Assembly: GCA_947478655.1 (NCBI GenBank)
Contig: CANJWU010000015.1
Coordinates: 1 to 12,587 of the forward strand
Direction of reading: 5' to 3'
Length of the DNA stretch: 12,587 nt
DNA from: Sphingobacteriales bacterium
GTDB lineage: Bacteria; Bacteroidota; Bacteroidia; Sphingobacteriales; Sphingobacteriaceae
The notes beneath the pieces are model-generated. The model worked only from the letters and a program-made list of their open reading frames with translations, was not told the origin of the DNA and did no database searches. Position numbers and translations under genes: made by a program. This document shows, one piece after another, positions 1 to 7,390 of this stretch; position 1 is the stretch's first letter, and each line of letters opens with the position of its first letter.

Positions 1-36
1 CAAGCGCTCGAAGCACTCAACGAAGAATTTAGATAA
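1..36 (+). CDS. 3' end of an unidentified gene (partial)
   Basis: An open frame enters from the left edge and ends at TAA (34-36), giving the C-terminal residues QALEALNEEFR. A strong bidirectional terminator begins four bases later, which fits a gene ending here. The fragment is too short to assign a family; all that can be said is that the tail is acidic and probably helical. It converges on the DoxX-like gene. Confidence 0.5.
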   Translation, partial: QALEALNEEFR

Positions 37-69
37 AAAAAATAGCGCTTATTCAGCGCTATTTTTTTT
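35..69. terminator. Bidirectional intrinsic terminator overlapping a coding end
   Basis: A 10-bp perfect stem (40-49 with 55-64, core AAATAGCGCT) has a five-base loop. It is flanked by an A run (35-42) and a T run (62-69), so it has a U-tract on both strands. It serves the plus-strand gene ending at 36 and the minus-strand gene ending at 49. The minus-strand stop codon (51-49) lies at the stem/loop border, so the last codons of that gene form one arm of the hairpin. Confidence 0.85.
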
Positions 70-429
70 GATAAATATTTTGTGGTATTGTAAATAGGAT
101 ATCCAAAGAATAGCCATAATTACTAATGGAAAATAGGTGAGCCCTGTAAATCCATCAACCATTCCATGACTTAAGAATGCAAAAATAAAATTAAATGTAA
201 AACCGGCATAAGCCCATTCTTTAATTTTTGCAGGTACAATAGGAATTAAAAGCGATAGCGCTCCTAATACTTTAAAAACAACTAATATATTGCCAAAGTA
301 TGCAGGATAGCCCAAGTGGCTGATTCCTTGTTTTGCCATTTCTGTTTGAGAGGTAAGGGCCGGCATAACACCCTCCATTAAAAAAACAATAATGGTACAT
401 ACCCAATAAGCTATGATTCCTTTTTTCAT
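49..429 (-). CDS. DoxX-like small membrane protein
   Basis: This 126-residue protein has four hydrophobic segments (about residues 5-22, 44-64, 70-90 and 97-115) and a short basic C-terminus. Length, topology and the pattern of small residues in helices 2 and 3 (for example VFKVLGALSLL followed by KEWAYAGF) fit the DoxX-like family of inner-membrane proteins. Members have mostly unknown roles, and some are linked to redox stress. No catalytic motif is visible. The gene starts only four bases after the stop of the methyltransferase-like gene, so the two are very probably cotranscribed. Translation ends inside a terminator hairpin. The family call rests on recollected pattern rather than a search. 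Confidence 0.7.
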   Translation of the reverse strand: MKKGIIAYWVCTIIVFLMEGVMPALTSQTEMAKQGISHLGYPAYFGNILVVFKVLGALSLLIPIVPAKIKEWAYAGFTFNFIFAFLSHGMVDGFTGLTYFPLVIMAILWISYLQYHKIFIKKNSAE

Positions 430-433
430 AAAA

Positions 434-1186
434 TTACCTTCCTTCTTCGTTTAAGATGTTGGTATTACTTTTAATATATTTTAAAATAATGTATAATAAA
501 GATGATAAAGCTGCAGCTGTAATAAAAAAGCCGTTGTAAGTTGTTTTATGTTGTACATAATTACCAGCGATATTAAATAAGGCGAAAATTAAAAAGGTAG
601 CTGCTAAACCATTCTTCTCTTTTTTAATTACTTTTTTCCAACTGAAAGGTAAATTTGGTTTTACAAATTTCGAAAAACTTGGAATAAATGCAGGTGTTTT
701 AGCTGCCCAGTCGGTGTACATTGTACCGAATTTTTTTCTTAAAAATTGTTCTTCTGCAAACATAATGCGTTCGTAATATACCCAGTAGAAAAATCCAAAA
801 GCAATATTGAACCACCAATTTTGTGTTAACAAAGCAGGCCCTAACCACATAAAGAAATTGCCTAAATATAAAGGATGACGAAGGATAGAATAAATACCCG
901 TTGTATTCACCGTATCTGCAACTTGCTCCGTTACATTTCTACCCGAAGTATTGTTTGGCGTATGCCCAACGGTATAGCTTCTAATATATAAGCCTAATAA
1001 GCTAATAACTAAACAGAAATATTCAAAGTAGCTCACCGCTTCTGCTGTTTGAAAACAGTTTAAAGTGGGGTTTAATTGCGATTGAATATAAAAGTATATC
1101 GCAATAATTAATATAATAATCGGAAGGCTTCCTCTGTATCTAAATAGCCAAATACCTTGTGATTCAAATTCTTCTTGTAATGCCAT
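434..1186 (-). CDS. Isoprenylcysteine/phospholipid methyltransferase-like membrane protein
   Basis: This 250-residue integral membrane protein has segments near residues 20-36, 52-69, 106-137 (hydrophobic hairpin), 193-210 and 218-236. It carries the hallmark of the ICMT/PEMT family: RHPLYLGN at 103-110 (SAM-binding RHPxYxG), then the EEQFLRKKFGTMY block at 145-157 (EE...L...FG..Y). In the family these motifs bind S-adenosylmethionine at the membrane face and methylate a lipid-like or thiol substrate. Bacterial members are mostly uncharacterised, so the substrate is unknown. Two extra C-terminal helices follow the catalytic core. The start at 1186 has no Shine-Dalgarno sequence, which is common in Bacteroidota. 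It is the first gene of a two-gene unit with the DoxX-like gene. Confidence 0.8.
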   Translation of the reverse strand: MALQEEFESQGIWLFRYRGSLPIIILIIAIYFYIQSQLNPTLNCFQTAEAVSYFEYFCLVISLLGLYIRSYTVGHTPNNTSGRNVTEQVADTVNTTGIYSILRHPLYLGNFFMWLGPALLTQNWWFNIAFGFFYWVYYERIMFAEEQFLRKKFGTMYTDWAAKTPAFIPSFSKFVKPNLPFSWKKVIKKEKNGLAATFLIFALFNIAGNYVQHKTTYNGFFITAAALSSLLYIILKYIKSNTNILNEEGR

Positions 1187-1289
1187 AGCGGTTAAGGTTA
1201 TGTTTTATATGATTATATAAGCTCGCACAAAATAGGGATATTTTTTTAATTATAATAGCAGAAATGGCCCTTTCGTGCCAATCTAAATC

Positions 1290-1325
1290 AAAAAAAAGCC
1301 ATTGATGGGATCAATGGCTTTTTTT
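1290..1325 (-). terminator. Intrinsic terminator after the coiled-coil gene
   Basis: A perfect 10-bp stem (1296-1305 with 1311-1320, core AAGCCATTGA) has a five-base loop. A runs at 1290-1297 and T runs at 1319-1325 give a U-tract on both strands. It lies 20 bases downstream of the minus-strand gene ending at 1346. The bases between it and the next gene start (1187-1289) are AT-rich and presumably hold the promoter of the methyltransferase-like gene. Confidence 0.85.
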
Positions 1326-1345
1326 GTATAATGATTTTTTAAAAA

Positions 1346-2116
1346 TTATGCTTTGTTAATTTGGTCAAGGATGCTTTGTATTTGTTCTGCAACGGCTGCT
1401 TTTTCCGCATCCAACTTGTGATTCATATCAGATTTTGCATGACTAATATCTCTACTCAATTTTGTTTGTACATGATGCATTTCGTTATGAATTTTCTTGC
1501 TAATTACTTCTTCTTGCGCTGCTATTATAGCTTTCATAGTATTGACTTTACTATTCATTACTACAAAAACTACAATCACTAAAACAAGCGCTAAGCCTAT
1601 ACCAGCATAGGCATAGGTAAATTGCTCATCTGCTTTTTCTAAAGTTTTTAATTTTGCTTCTGTCTCTACTCTAAATTCATCAATAGAAGTTTGCGTTAGT
1701 TTTAATGAATCATTGGTTGTAGCAATTTTAAAGTTAGCGGAATTTAAAATTTCTTCTACGCTAGTCATTTTATTATTTAATTCTTCAACCGATTGAAATT
1801 TACCTTCGATTTCAGCTCTTAAACTATTGGTTGCTTTTTTTGCGGAATTGGCTGCGCCTTCGACTCCTGCAATTCTATCTTCAAAATCTTTTTTCAATAA
1901 ATAGGGTGAAGGAAGTTTTTGAACAGATTTTCCTGCTGTTGCTGTGGTTGTTGTCGCTGGGCTAGCTGCTACAGTTGTAGTAGTTGTTGCTGGCTTAGTT
2001 ACAGTTTTAGTTGCTGGACTTGAACTGCCAAGTGGTTTTGATTGAAATTGAGCAAAGCCTTTGTTTACAACAAAGCTAAGGCATACAATCAAGATGAGAG
2101 ATAGTAATCTTTTCAT
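1346..2116 (-). CDS. Secreted/membrane coiled-coil protein of unknown function
   Basis: This 256-residue protein matches no family that I recognise. In order it shows a Sec-type signal peptide (residues 1-22, ending KGFA), a Thr/Ala/Pro-rich low-complexity linker (about 32-62), a long charged helical stretch with coiled-coil character (about 74-164), one transmembrane helix (167-187), and a second charged helical stretch (190-254) with several histidines. If the signal peptide is cleaved, the first helical domain is periplasmic and the second cytoplasmic, so the protein would span the inner membrane as a rod. The single-helix, two-rod layout resembles signalling or scaffold proteins, but no enzymatic domain is present. 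It is monocistronic, with its own terminator. Confidence 0.75.
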   Translation of the reverse strand: MKRLLSLILIVCLSFVVNKGFAQFQSKPLGSSSPATKTVTKPATTTTTVAASPATTTTATAGKSVQKLPSPYLLKKDFEDRIAGVEGAANSAKKATNSLRAEIEGKFQSVEELNNKMTSVEEILNSANFKIATTNDSLKLTQTSIDEFRVETEAKLKTLEKADEQFTYAYAGIGLALVLVIVVFVVMNSKVNTMKAIIAAQEEVISKKIHNEMHHVQTKLSRDISHAKSDMNHKLDAEKAAVAEQIQSILDQINKA

Positions 2117-2264
2117 AACAATGATTTTTGTGTTCTCTAATTTAATAAAAAAATATGATTTTGTATATATTTAAAAATATGTTTAATGTCTTGATAATCA
2201 ATCATTTATGCTTAAAAATAGATTAAAAAAATCGTAGATTTGTCTTGAAATACCTATAAATGCT

Positions 2265-2303
2265 GAAAAAAAAGGACCTTATTGTTGAATAAAGTCCTTT
2301 TTC
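2265..2303 (-). terminator. Intrinsic terminator after the lysine-rich small ORF
   Basis: A hairpin at 2271-2300 pairs AAAGGAC with GTCCTTT, then has one mismatch and five more A-T pairs around a GTTG loop. An A run precedes it and T residues follow, so it can end transcripts on the minus strand and probably also on the plus strand. It begins four bases after the stop codon of the 34-codon ORF, which supports that ORF as a real transcription unit. Confidence 0.75.
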
Positions 2304-2306
2304 GAA

Positions 2307-2411
2307 TTATTTTTTGCTATCTCTTTTTGCTTTTTTATCTGCACGTTTTTCTTTTAAAGATTTAGCAGGTTCTTTTTTTGCTTCTTTGGTGGGTGATTTT
2401 TCTTTAGCCAT
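2307..2411 (-). CDS. Small lysine-rich basic protein (34 residues)
   Basis: The frame from ATG (2411-2409) to TAA (2309-2307) encodes 34 residues. About fourteen are lysine, with two arginines, five glutamates and two aspartates, and there are almost no hydrophobic residues. It starts MAKEKSPTK and ends with a KAKRDSKK tail. Such composition suggests a disordered, nucleic-acid- or ribosome-associated peptide, but no function can be assigned. Two points support it as a gene: a terminator sits immediately after the stop, and the reading frame fills the purT-to-terminator gap. It lies 51 bases downstream of purT on the same strand and may share its transcript. I recall similar short K-rich hypothetical proteins in Bacteroidota, but could not check. 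Confidence 0.6.
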   Translation of the reverse strand: MAKEKSPTKEAKKEPAKSLKEKRADKKAKRDSKK

Positions 2412-2462
2412 GATTTCTGTTGTTTATATAATACAAGGTAAGTAATATTTTTTAATAGCTGT

Positions 2463-3653
2463 TTATAAAGTAGATTTTATATTTGCAGCAGCTGAATTTG
2501 CACTATTTCTTGCAGATTCGATGCTTTCTGCTCTGGCTAAGCAAACACCCATTCTTCTTTCGCCGTCTACATTTGGTTTGCCAAATAGTCTAATTTGCGT
2601 GTTTGGATTTTCGAGCGCTTTTTCTATGCCCGAAAAACTAACCTTATTGGAATTTCCTTTTACTAGAATTACACTAGAGGCAGATGGTCCATGTTGCACA
2701 ATATTTGGTATGGGTAAATCTAAAATCGCACGCACATGTAAGGCAAATTCGGAAAGGTCTTGCGAAATCATGGTCACCATTCCTGTGTCATGTGGTCGGG
2801 GTGATAATTCTGAAAAATATACTTCATCTCCTTTGACAAAAAATTCTACGCCAAATAAACCTTTACCTCCCAAAGCATTTACCACTTTGCTGGCAATGTC
2901 TTGTGCTGCCTTTAAGGCATTTTCCGACATAGGATGAGGCTGCCATGATTCTTGGTAATCACCATGTTCTTGACGGTGTCCTATGGGTGCACAAAAAGAA
3001 ATGCCAGCTTGATGTTTGATAGTGAGTAAAGTGATTTCATAATCAAAATCGACAAAGCCCTCAATAATTACACGACCTTTTCCAGACCTTCCACCTTGTT
3101 GTGCGTATTCCCAAGAGGCTAATACATCTTCTTGTTTTTTTATAACGCTTTGTCCTTTTCCCGAAGAACTCATGATTGGCTTAATAACACAGGGTATCCC
3201 AATTTTAGCAACAGCGTTCTCAAATTCTTCGAATGTTCCTGCAAATTCAAAAGGAGAGGTTTTTACATTTAATTCATTTGCAGCAAGCGATCGAATGCCT
3301 TCTCTATTCATGGTTAACCAAGTGGCTTTTGCCGTTGGAATAACCGTGAAGCCTTCGGCTTCTAATTCAATTAATGTGCTTGTTGCAATAGCTTCTACTT
3401 CGGGCACAATATAATCTGGCTTTTCTTTGCGAATAATAGTGGCTAATGCTTCACCATCTAACATCGATACTACATAAGAACGATGTGCGACTTGCATAGC
3501 GGGAGCATTGGCGTAGCGATCAACAGCGATTACTTCTACGCCTAATCGTTGAAATTCGATCGCTACTTCTTTGCCTAATTCGCCCGAACCTAACAACATT
3601 GCTTTTTTTGCGGTGTTGCTAAGTGGTGTTCCAATAGTAATTGTTTTTTCCAT
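2463..3653 (-). CDS. purT: Formate-dependent phosphoribosylglycinamide formyltransferase (PurT)
   Basis: This 396-residue protein is close to the usual PurT length (E. coli 392). PurT uses formate and ATP to formylate GAR to FGAR in purine synthesis, without the folate used by PurN. The N-terminal nucleotide-binding domain opens with [10 protein letters not shown] (20-29). The ATP-grasp domain shows [12 protein letters not shown] (158-169), [12 protein letters not shown] (197-208), the metal-binding glutamates E270 (in FGVEFFV) and E282 (in [11 protein letters not shown]), and a C-terminal domain ending with GVCLARAES. The start at 3653 places the Rossmann motif about 20 residues in, as in E. 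coli. No purine operon partner is adjacent; only the small K-rich ORF follows it on this strand. Confidence 0.96.
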   Translation of the reverse strand: MEKTITIGTPLSNTAKKAMLLGSGELGKEVAIEFQRLGVEVIAVDRYANAPAMQVAHRSYVVSMLDGEALATIIRKEKPDYIVPEVEAIATSTLIELEAEGFTVIPTAKATWLTMNREGIRSLAANELNVKTSPFEFAGTFEEFENAVAKIGIPCVIKPIMSSSGKGQSVIKKQEDVLASWEYAQQGGRSGKGRVIIEGFVDFDYEITLLTIKHQAGISFCAPIGHRQEHGDYQESWQPHPMSENALKAAQDIASKVVNALGGKGLFGVEFFVKGDEVYFSELSPRPHDTGMVTMISQDLSEFALHVRAILDLPIPNIVQHGPSASSVILVKGNSNKVSFSGIEKALENPNTQIRLFGKPNVDGERRMGVCLARAESIESARNSANSAAANIKSTL

Positions 3654-3966
3654 ACGGAAAAGTAAGCATATTTTTTATGCGTACAAAAAAATTATTTAGC
3701 TAATGAACGTGTATAATTAATAATGCTCCATAACTCGTCTTGGTCCGTAATTTTCTTTAATATTGACCCAATTAATTAAAGTATTTAAGTACATTTATGC
3801 TTTATTCGTTTTATAGAATTAATTTGATTTATATAAAAAAGGCAAAATGGAAAGATGCATAGCAATTCCATTTCAACTAATCATTACAATCTCACAATAC
3901 CTTTATTTATAGATAAGTCCTATCGAGCAAATTTGATTATTAGAAATCACCAGGGGTATTAATAAT
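3654..3966. other. AT-rich divergent intergenic region
   Basis: These 313 bases separate purT (minus) from the HAHSH membrane protein (plus), so both promoters should lie here. The stretch is strongly AT-rich. I see no convincing TTTG/TAnnTTTG pair with correct spacing on either strand, no strong hairpin, no tRNA and no credible coding frame. The only small symmetric elements are ATTG-ACC-CAAT (near 3763) and TGAT-N8-ATCA (near 3933), and neither matches the boxes upstream of the nos operon. Confidence 0.5.
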
Positions 3967-5157
3967 ATGAATTATAAAAAATGGATTTTAGTATTAATCA
4001 CTAACTTATTAATTGTTGCATTGTTAGGTTTTTTGATGCGATACAAAATTGCTTTTTCTTTCCCATATCTTGAGCAAAAACATTTACAACACGCACATTC
4101 ACATTTTGCTTTTGCCGCCTGGATTAGCCAAGCATTATATCTTATGTTGATTTATTTTCTAGATCAACATATTCAGTTAAATTGGAAAAAATACAATTTA
4201 ATACTAATTGCAAATACGGTTTTTTCTATTGGAATGATGATATCTTTTATATTATATGGGTATCATGTTTCATCAAATACATTTTCTTTCCTTATTGTTT
4301 TAACCGCTGTGCTGTTCAGCTTTTTTTTTATAAAAGACACTTTAAATTTTAAAGAACAAGCTTTTGTGAAGCACTGGTTTTATGCGGCATTGTTTTTTAA
4401 TTTCATTTCAAATTTCGGAACATTTTATATAGCTTATTTAATGATAAGCAAATCGTACCAACAAGATGTTCATCTAGCAAGTGTTTATTTTTATTTGCAT
4501 TTTCAATACAATGGCTGGTTTATCTTTTCTTGTTTTGGTTTGATGTGCTATCAGTTATTAAAAAATATGCAAATAAAAAATTCGATGACAATTTTCTGGG
4601 TATTTTTCTTATCAACTTTCCCCAGTTATTTTTTATCAATTTTATGGTTTAAAATCCCTTTATCACTATATATAATAGTAGTCTTATCATCTTTATTGCA
4701 GCTACTAACATGGGTCTATTTATTGCTTCAAATTTCAACACATAAAAAGAAGTTTGTATTATCAACCGATAAGTATTTTTCAAGAATTGTTTGGGTAATT
4801 TTATTTTCGTTTACACTCAAATTAATCTTGCAATTGGTTTCAACCGTTCCATTTATTAGCCATATAGCCTATAGCTTAAGGTCAATTGTTATTGCTTATT
4901 TGCACTTGGTTTTATTAGTAATCATTTCCATGTTCATACTTCACTATTTATTTAGATATGTTCTGCTCAAATCAATCTCCAAGTACATTTATTATTTTCT
5001 AATTATCATCATCATCAATGAGATTTTGTTAGGCATTCAGGGCTTTGCAGGCATGTTTACGATAAGCATTCTAAACATCCAGTATTATCTATTTTTCATT
5101 AGTATTTTCATTGTATTAAGCGTAATCTCTATTTTTAGGCATATCCAAACTTTATGA
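3967..5157 (+). CDS. Polytopic membrane protein with HAHSH motif, function unknown
   Basis: This 396-residue protein is almost entirely hydrophobic, with roughly ten to twelve transmembrane helices. The N-terminal half holds the likely functional residues: HAHSHFAFAAW (42-52) at the start of the second helix, H136, H169, and LHFQYNGWF (177-185). The placement of histidines at helix starts recalls helix II of heme-copper oxidase subunit I and the AHAHLNLLGW-type relatives, where a histidine binds low-spin heme. The other oxidase signatures (the HH pair and the H-x3-Y of the active site) are not visible, so it cannot be called an oxidase. It lies 66 bases upstream of the fasciclin lipoprotein on the same strand and converges on the nos operon. 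A respiratory or NO-related role is only a contextual guess. Confidence 0.7.
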   Translation: MNYKKWILVLITNLLIVALLGFLMRYKIAFSFPYLEQKHLQHAHSHFAFAAWISQALYLMLIYFLDQHIQLNWKKYNLILIANTVFSIGMMISFILYGYHVSSNTFSFLIVLTAVLFSFFFIKDTLNFKEQAFVKHWFYAALFFNFISNFGTFYIAYLMISKSYQQDVHLASVYFYLHFQYNGWFIFSCFGLMCYQLLKNMQIKNSMTIFWVFFLSTFPSYFLSILWFKIPLSLYIIVVLSSLLQLLTWVYLLLQISTHKKKFVLSTDKYFSRIVWVILFSFTLKLILQLVSTVPFISHIAYSLRSIVIAYLHLVLLVIISMFILHYLFRYVLLKSISKYIYYFLIIIIINEILLGIQGFAGMFTISILNIQYYLFFISIFIVLSVISIFRHIQTL

Positions 5158-5223
5158 TTAAAGTCATAAAATACTATTGTTTCAAGTAGTAATTTTAATT
5201 AAACAATTAAATAATTAAACATT

Positions 5224-5787
5224 ATGGAAACAATACTTAAATCTATTATCATTTCAGGAATTGTATTAAGTACCGCATGTGGTGGCAACAGTACATCTGA
5301 AAATACGAGCAATACAAGTGCCACTGAAACTCCTGCACAAACTGGTCAATCAGGTGTACAAGATGATGTTTCTAATCCAAATGTAGTACAAGTTGCTATT
5401 GGTAGTAAAGATCATACAACGCTAGTTGCAGCAGTTAAAGCTGGTGAATTAGTTGATGCATTAAGCAACGCTGGTCCATTTACTGTATTTGCTCCAACAA
5501 ATGCTGCGTTCAATGCATTGCCTACCGGAACTGTTGAATCGCTATTAACTCCAGAAAAGAAAGATGCGCTTATTGATATTTTACAATACCATGTATCTGT
5601 TGGGGTTTATAAATTAGAAAATATTCAAGATGGCCAATCTATTGGGCAAGTAAATGGTGGTAATGTAATAGTTACTAAAAAAGGGGAAGACTATTTTGTG
5701 AATGGTAAAGCTAAAATATTAGGTACTGTTATTGCTTCTAATGGCATTATTTATGTAATAGACCAAGTGTTAATTCCAGGGCAATAA
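5224..5787 (+). CDS. Fasciclin (FAS1)-domain lipoprotein
   Basis: This 187-residue protein starts with a short hydrophobic leader and a probable lipoprotein cysteine (C19, in LSTACGG). A Ser/Thr/Asn-rich linker (20-50) follows, then one FAS1 domain (about 53-186). The FAS1 marks are clear: the H1 block GPFTVFAPTNAAFNALP (84-100), the YH pair (Y122-H123) and the H2 block SNGIIYVIDQVLIP (172-185). FAS1 domains mediate surface adhesion or protein contacts; in bacteria the ligand is seldom known. It is probably anchored to a membrane. It follows the polytopic gene by 66 bases with no terminator between them, so the two may be cotranscribed, and it ends at a strong terminator. The -3 position of the lipobox is Ser rather than Leu, which Bacteroidota tolerate. 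Confidence 0.92.
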   Translation: METILKSIIISGIVLSTACGGNSTSENTSNTSATETPAQTGQSGVQDDVSNPNVVQVAIGSKDHTTLVAAVKAGELVDALSNAGPFTVFAPTNAAFNALPTGTVESLLTPEKKDALIDILQYHVSVGVYKLENIQDGQSIGQVNGGNVIVTKKGEDYFVNGKAKILGTVIASNGIIYVIDQVLIPGQ

Positions 5788-5820
5788 ATTTATTGCTAAT
5801 AAAATTTATCGTAATAAGTA

Positions 5821-5856
5821 AAAAGCATGGCGTATTAACGCTATGCTTTTTTTTAT
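5821..5856. terminator. Bidirectional terminator between the fasciclin gene and the nos operon
   Basis: The 13-bp stem (5821-5833 with 5838-5850) contains AAAAGCAT, one G-T pair and GCGT, around an ATTA loop. On the plus strand a run of eight or more T residues follows. On the minus strand the A run at 5820-5824 supplies about five U residues. It terminates the fasciclin unit and also closes the nos operon, whose last gene ends at 5916. Nothing else is visible between it and nosY. Confidence 0.88.
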
Positions 5857-5915
5857 TTAAGTTAATCGGTATCACGTTCGTAATACTAAATTATTCCGCT
5901 AATTTCTTCTTGAAT

Positions 5916-6683
5916 TTAATGATCTTTCTTGTTGAATTTTCTTAGTGAAATCATAAAAGGGATAATCATCCATAAAAATAAAAGTGAGGAGGAAAAGAAT
6001 ATTCCCCAACCGGTGCCAAATGTTTGTTTGAATACTGCTCCTGTAAACCCAAGCATAGCGGATAGGTCTAGTTGCAGTAGGATTACTATTCTTGATAAAT
6101 CTATTGGGTTTAAAGCAGCTATTAGGGCAATCCAATTTTCCATTGGATAATCTGCTAGTTGGAATAATAAAAACATTATTAAACCATCAAATAATAAAGA
6201 GAAAAAAAGCCATATTAAAATTGACATTCCAATCCCTTTAGCTTTATCTCTAGAAATTATAGAACATAAGAATGCTAAGGATGTAAATATTACCGATATA
6301 ATACAACCTATAACAATTAGTATAATTCCGATTAAATTAGGACTGTAAAGTAATATTGGAATTCCAGCGCCAATTATAAATGAAATAATAAGTGATGTAT
6401 TAAGCCCTAAGTATAAGCTAATCCATATTTTATTTCTTTTGATAGGCTGACTAATTAAAAGCTCTATAAATTCTGAGCTATTATAAATATATATAGTGGA
6501 AAATATGATTGCTACTAGCGGAACATTAAGTAGTATTAAATTTAACAAACTTAACAGCCCTTTCGATTCGTTATCTTCTAAACTAAACATGCTAAATGAT
6601 AGCATAGCTAGCAAAAGGGTATAGAATAAAATTATTTTATTTCTTAATATATCTAGCATTACAAATTTAATGATTCTATTCAT
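5916..6683 (-). CDS. nosY: NosY, ABC transporter permease for nitrous oxide reductase maturation
   Basis: This 255-residue inner-membrane protein has about six helices (near 17-33, 43-67, 93-113, 117-143, 150-176 and 226-247). It is an ABC-2-type permease: the conserved block around STIYIYNSSEFIELL then SQPIKRNKIW (62-87) and the NPIDLSRI motif (192-199) are typical of NosY. NosY pairs with NosF, and in the established pathway the NosDFY complex supports sulfur/copper-centre (CuZ) assembly on NosZ in the periplasm. Its ATG overlaps the nosF stop by ATGA (6683-6680), implying translational coupling. It is the last gene before the operon terminator. Confidence 0.93.
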   Translation of the reverse strand: MNRIIKFVMLDILRNKIILFYTLLLAMLSFSMFSLEDNESKGLLSLLNLILLNVPLVAIIFSTIYIYNSSEFIELLISQPIKRNKIWISLYLGLNTSLIISFIIGAGIPILLYSPNLIGIILIVIGCIISVIFTSLAFLCSIISRDKAKGIGMSILIWLFFSLLFDGLIMFLLFQLADYPMENWIALIAALNPIDLSRIVILLQLDLSAMLGFTGAVFKQTFGTGWGIFFSSSLLFLWMIIPFMISLRKFNKKDH

Positions 6684-7390
6684 ATGAGTTGTGCTTTAAG
6701 AATAGTTGAAATAGCTTTAGATAATTTTTCTTCTCCAGTTTTGTTTTTAAGTTCTTCTACTGTTTGGTGTATCAGTAATTCACCATCTTGCATGAATACA
6801 ATTTCTGAAACGAGTTCTTCTAAATCGCTCAATAGGTGAGAGGTTATTAAAATTAATTTGCCCTTAGATTTTTCTAATAACATTTTTTCTTTTAAAATTT
6901 CAGCCGAAATTGGATCTAAGCCTGCAGTTGGTTCATCTAATATATATACAAGCGGATTGAACATAAAGGCTAATGCTGCACTAACTTTTTGTGTAGTACC
7001 TCCAGAAAGCGTTCGCATTCTTTTGTTTAAAATTTGATCTAATTTATATGCTTTATATAGATCTTCGTCAAATGATAGATGGCCGCCTCTAAGCTCTTTC
7101 ATCATTTCAACTATTTGGCCAATACTCATATTCTCAGGATACTTGCCTATTTGAGGCATATATCCAATATAATTTCGGTAATCAGTTTCGTTGAAAATAG
7201 ATTTATTGTTAAATGTAATTTCTCCCGAATCTGGCAGAACCATACCGAGGATACTTTTTATAAGTGTTGTTTTACCACAACCATTTGGACCGATTAAAGC
7301 AATGCATTCCGACTGATTAAATTTAGTCGAAATTCCTTTTAGAACTGCTAGTCTATTGTATTTTTTTCTTAATTCTATTAGCTCAATCAT
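6680..7390 (-). CDS. nosF: NosF, ABC transporter ATPase for nitrous oxide reductase maturation
   Basis: This 236-residue ATPase has every ABC motif: Walker A GPNGCGKTT (34-42), Q-loop Q80 in GYMPQ, signature LSGGT (128-132), Walker B YILDEPTAGLDP (149-160, with D152 and E153), and the switch histidine H175 in TSHLL. It powers the NosY permease at the cytoplasmic face. It sits between nosD and nosY, and both junctions are ATGA overlaps (7390-7387 and 6683-6680), so the three proteins should be made in fixed proportion. The C-terminal tail (about 215-236) is short and amphipathic. Identity follows from motif content and from the nosD-nosF-nosY order; alone it would only be a generic ABC ATPase. 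Confidence 0.95.
   Translation of the reverse strand: MIELIELRKKYNRLAVLKGISTKFNQSECIALIGPNGCGKTTLIKSILGMVLPDSGEITFNNKSIFNETDYRNYIGYMPQIGKYPENMSIGQIVEMMKELRGGHLSFDEDLYKAYKLDQILNKRMRTLSGGTTQKVSAALAFMFNPLVYILDEPTAGLDPISAEILKEKMLLEKSKGKLILITSHLLSDLEELVSEIVFMQDGELLIHQTVEELKNKTGEEKLSKAISTILKAQLI

Noticed and set aside
1920..2025. Low-complexity GTTG/GTAGTTG-like DNA as a possible repeat element
   Set aside because: It simply encodes the Thr/Ala-rich linker of the coiled-coil protein; the units are irregular and stay in frame.
2521..2937. 138-codon plus-strand frame opposite purT
   Set aside because: It lies wholly antisense to a clearly assigned gene and encodes no recognisable domain; it is a shadow of purT codon usage.
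3847..3912. Plus-strand 21-codon ORF in the purT/HAHSH intergenic region
   Set aside because: It is short, has no ribosome-binding signal or terminator, and its composition matches random AT-rich DNA.
3925..3950. TGAT-N8-ATCA symmetry upstream of the HAHSH gene as a possible second CRP/FNR box
   Set aside because: The spacer is eight bases rather than four, so it does not fit the CRP/FNR geometry seen at the nos operon.
5899..6135. 78-codon minus-strand frame overlapping nosY
   Set aside because: It overlaps the end of nosY in another frame and has no family features.
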